Below, one piece after another: positions 22,274-23,279 of a stretch of 23,279 nt of DNA (the stretch's first letter is position 1; every line of letters starts with the position of its first letter). The stretch is from Rhodospirillaceae bacterium UBA4468 (GTDB lineage: Bacteria > Pseudomonadota > Alphaproteobacteria > Rhodospirillales > Casp-alpha2). The translations under genes and the position numbers were made by a program. The notes under the pieces were generated by a model, which worked only from the letters and a program-made list of their open reading frames with translations, had not been told where the DNA came from and made no database searches. The stretch spans positions 1-23,279 of the forward strand of contig DGOK01000130.1 in assembly GCA_002389385.1 (NCBI GenBank). The letters are read 5' to 3'.

Positions 22274-22956
22274 GAACCGTTGCCTTGGCGAATATTAGAT
22301 TCAAAAAGCTGTGTTGTCCGCATGCCGGCAATCGCTGCTGAACGTGGGTCATAGCTCCCACGCATATCACAATGGAACCCATGGTCAGCGTCATAAACGT
22401 GCACATCCACATCCGACTGAGCTTTATCAATCGCATCAACATCGGTCATTGAAATTGACGCATCCCGATCACCGAAGTGTAAGATCGTCGGGCATTTTGG
22501 TGTCTCAGACATGACCCCGTTAATACCCCCACCGTAATACCCGCTGGCAGCCTGGATATCTAATCGACACGCCGCCAAGTAAGTGACAAACCCGCCCCAG
22601 CAATACCCAACGGCACCAACACGCCCTGCATCAGCGACAGCAGCACGTGCAGCTTCAACATCAGCCATAACCTGGTCCAGATGCTCATTCGCCGTCGCCT
22701 TATGGGCGCGACCTTGTTCAATATCAGAAGGCTCATACCCAACTTCAAAATTCCGTTCCCATCGGTCATAAAGGGCCGGTGCGATAGCCGTGTAACCAAC
22801 AGCGGCCCAACGCTCAACCAAATCGCGAATGTGAACATTAACGCCAAACACTTCTTGAATAACGATGACAGCGCCCAACGGCGTGCCTTCAGGATCTGTA
22901 CGATACGCATCAAAGGTGTGGCCATCGCTGGCAGTAAGTTGAACAGTTTTCGACAT
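22270..22956 (-). CDS. Dienelactone hydrolase family protein
   Basis: This 228-residue alpha/beta hydrolase of the dienelactone hydrolase type has the oxyanion/Glu region VIVIQEVFGVN (residues 30-40), nucleophile C119 in GYCWGG, the Asp in FGDRD (161-165) and H192 in DADHGFHCD. A Cys nucleophile in G-x-C-x-G is typical of the family, which opens lactones such as 4-carboxymethylenebutenolide. The true substrate is unknown; no other aromatic-degradation genes are visible. It is the first gene of the minus-strand run and overlaps mtnP by 4 bp. That overlap suggests a role tied to the salvage pathway, but by position only. Confidence 0.9.
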   Translation of the reverse strand: MSKTVQLTASDGHTFDAYRTDPEGTPLGAVIVIQEVFGVNVHIRDLVERWAAVGYTAIAPALYDRWERNFEVGYEPSDIEQGRAHKATANEHLDQVMADVEAARAAVADAGRVGAVGYCWGGFVTYLAACRLDIQAASGYYGGGINGVMSETPKCPTILHFGDRDASISMTDVDAIDKAQSDVDVHVYDADHGFHCDMRGSYDPRSAAIAGMRTTQLFESNIRQGNGS

Positions 22957-23103
22957 GTTTTATTTCCCTATTTATATAGTGCGAAAAAATACCTAACGTT
23001 CTTGCATAGAGCAAATAGGTAAAGAAAAGAGGTTTCTTATCTTTATTATTCAACTCTCTTGTGATTAAACTTTAGAAAAATTACCAGCATGGAGTGTTAA
23101 AGT
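22957..23103. other. AT-rich divergent promoter region
   Basis: This 147-bp AT-rich stretch lies between the hydrolase gene (minus) and the small lipoprotein gene (plus). It contains a nested inverted repeat, ACCTA (22991-22995) with TAGGT (23016-23020) and TTGC (23002-23005) with GCAA (23011-23014), which could be an operator for either gene. A TATATA stretch at 22974-22979 could serve the minus-strand promoter. No SAM-type riboswitch features were recognised. Confidence 0.35.
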
Positions 23104-23265
23104 ATGCGTCTCACAATAACTACCCAGCCGATCATCGTCATCTTACTGCTCCTCAGCGCTTTTGTAATATTAGGTTGCCAAACGACGGGCGTCTCACCTT
23201 CAACATCAGCATCCACAAACACCTTCAAGGTCTCACAAGACAGCTACAATCTTTTTTATCTGTAA
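23104..23265 (+). CDS. Small predicted lipoprotein
   Basis: This short gene encodes 53 residues: MRLTITTQPIIVILLLLSAF, VILGCQTTGVSPSTSASTNT, FKVSQDSYNLFYL. A hydrophobic signal segment followed by ILGC (Cys at residue 25) fits a type II signal peptidase lipobox. The mature part would be only about 29 residues, rich in Ser and Thr. GGAG lies 9 bp before the ATG. It is not recognised as a known family. The frame ends at TAA 14 bases before the window edge, so it is complete unless that stop is a truncating mutation. Confidence 0.6.
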   Translation: MRLTITTQPIIVILLLLSAFVILGCQTTGVSPSTSASTNTFKVSQDSYNLFYL

Positions 23266-23279
23266 GCTGCAGGTACTCG

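Noticed and set aside
22957..23103. SAM-related riboswitch ahead of the salvage run
   Set aside because: The leader is short and AT-rich; no conserved riboswitch core or paired elements were recognised.
1..23279. CRISPR arrays, tRNA or rRNA genes, insertion sequences, phage genes
   Set aside because: No regularly spaced repeats, no tRNA-like cloverleaf and no transposase or integrase frame was seen on either strand.

Overview
The window looks like part of an alphaproteobacterial chromosome, probably a Rhodospirillales-like aerobe. This is inferred from gene families and order, not from a database search. Pointers are the MoxR / DUF58 / DUF4159 cluster, the DUF1285 / CoA-type NUDIX / DUF6111 / CCA-transferase string, and the petABC operon with a TAT-type Rieske protein. 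The genetic code is standard, since several genes end in TGA. The window is densely packed, with many 4-bp start/stop overlaps and short gaps.

Layout. (1) 1-375: 3' end of a LysR-type regulator. (2) 7102-372, minus strand: a four-gene operon of MoxR AAA+ ATPase, DUF58 protein, and two large membrane proteins (DUF4159; VWA/amidotransferase-like). (3) 7144-10849, plus strand: DUF1285, CoA pyrophosphatase, DUF6111 membrane protein, CCA/poly(A) nucleotidyltransferase, SGNH esterase and DUF3253 protein, most of them overlapping. (4) 14021-10827, minus strand: trmL, hemF, a 59-residue PLDc_N-like membrane peptide, a PrpF-family isomerase and a PilZ protein, the last preceded by a CRP/FNR-type palindrome. 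(5) 14324-17022, plus strand: petA, petB, petC (cytochrome bc1 complex), ending at a bidirectional intrinsic terminator.

(6) 22956-16969, minus strand: dienelactone hydrolase, mtnP, a GNAT acetyltransferase, mtnA and a DenD-like dehydrogenase. After a 555-bp gap come a FucA-type class II aldolase and a small cupin. MtnP, MtnA and a FucA-like aldolase are the enzyme set of the 'DHAP shunt', which salvages 5'-methylthioadenosine and 5'-deoxyadenosine to dihydroxyacetone phosphate plus an aldehyde. (7) A small plus-strand lipoprotein closes the window.

The most unusual object is the aldolase. Its first ~48 residues read as a complete Phd/YefM antitoxin-type DNA-binding domain, joined in frame to an aldolase with all catalytic residues at FucA spacing. 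An AT-rich inverted repeat lies just upstream of its start, so the protein could be a self-regulating enzyme. Other oddities are a cupin frame that runs through its own terminator into petC, a GNAT frame without a canonical start codon at its expected N-terminus, and a dead GIY-YIG gene with two in-frame TGA codons among degenerate palindromic repeats.
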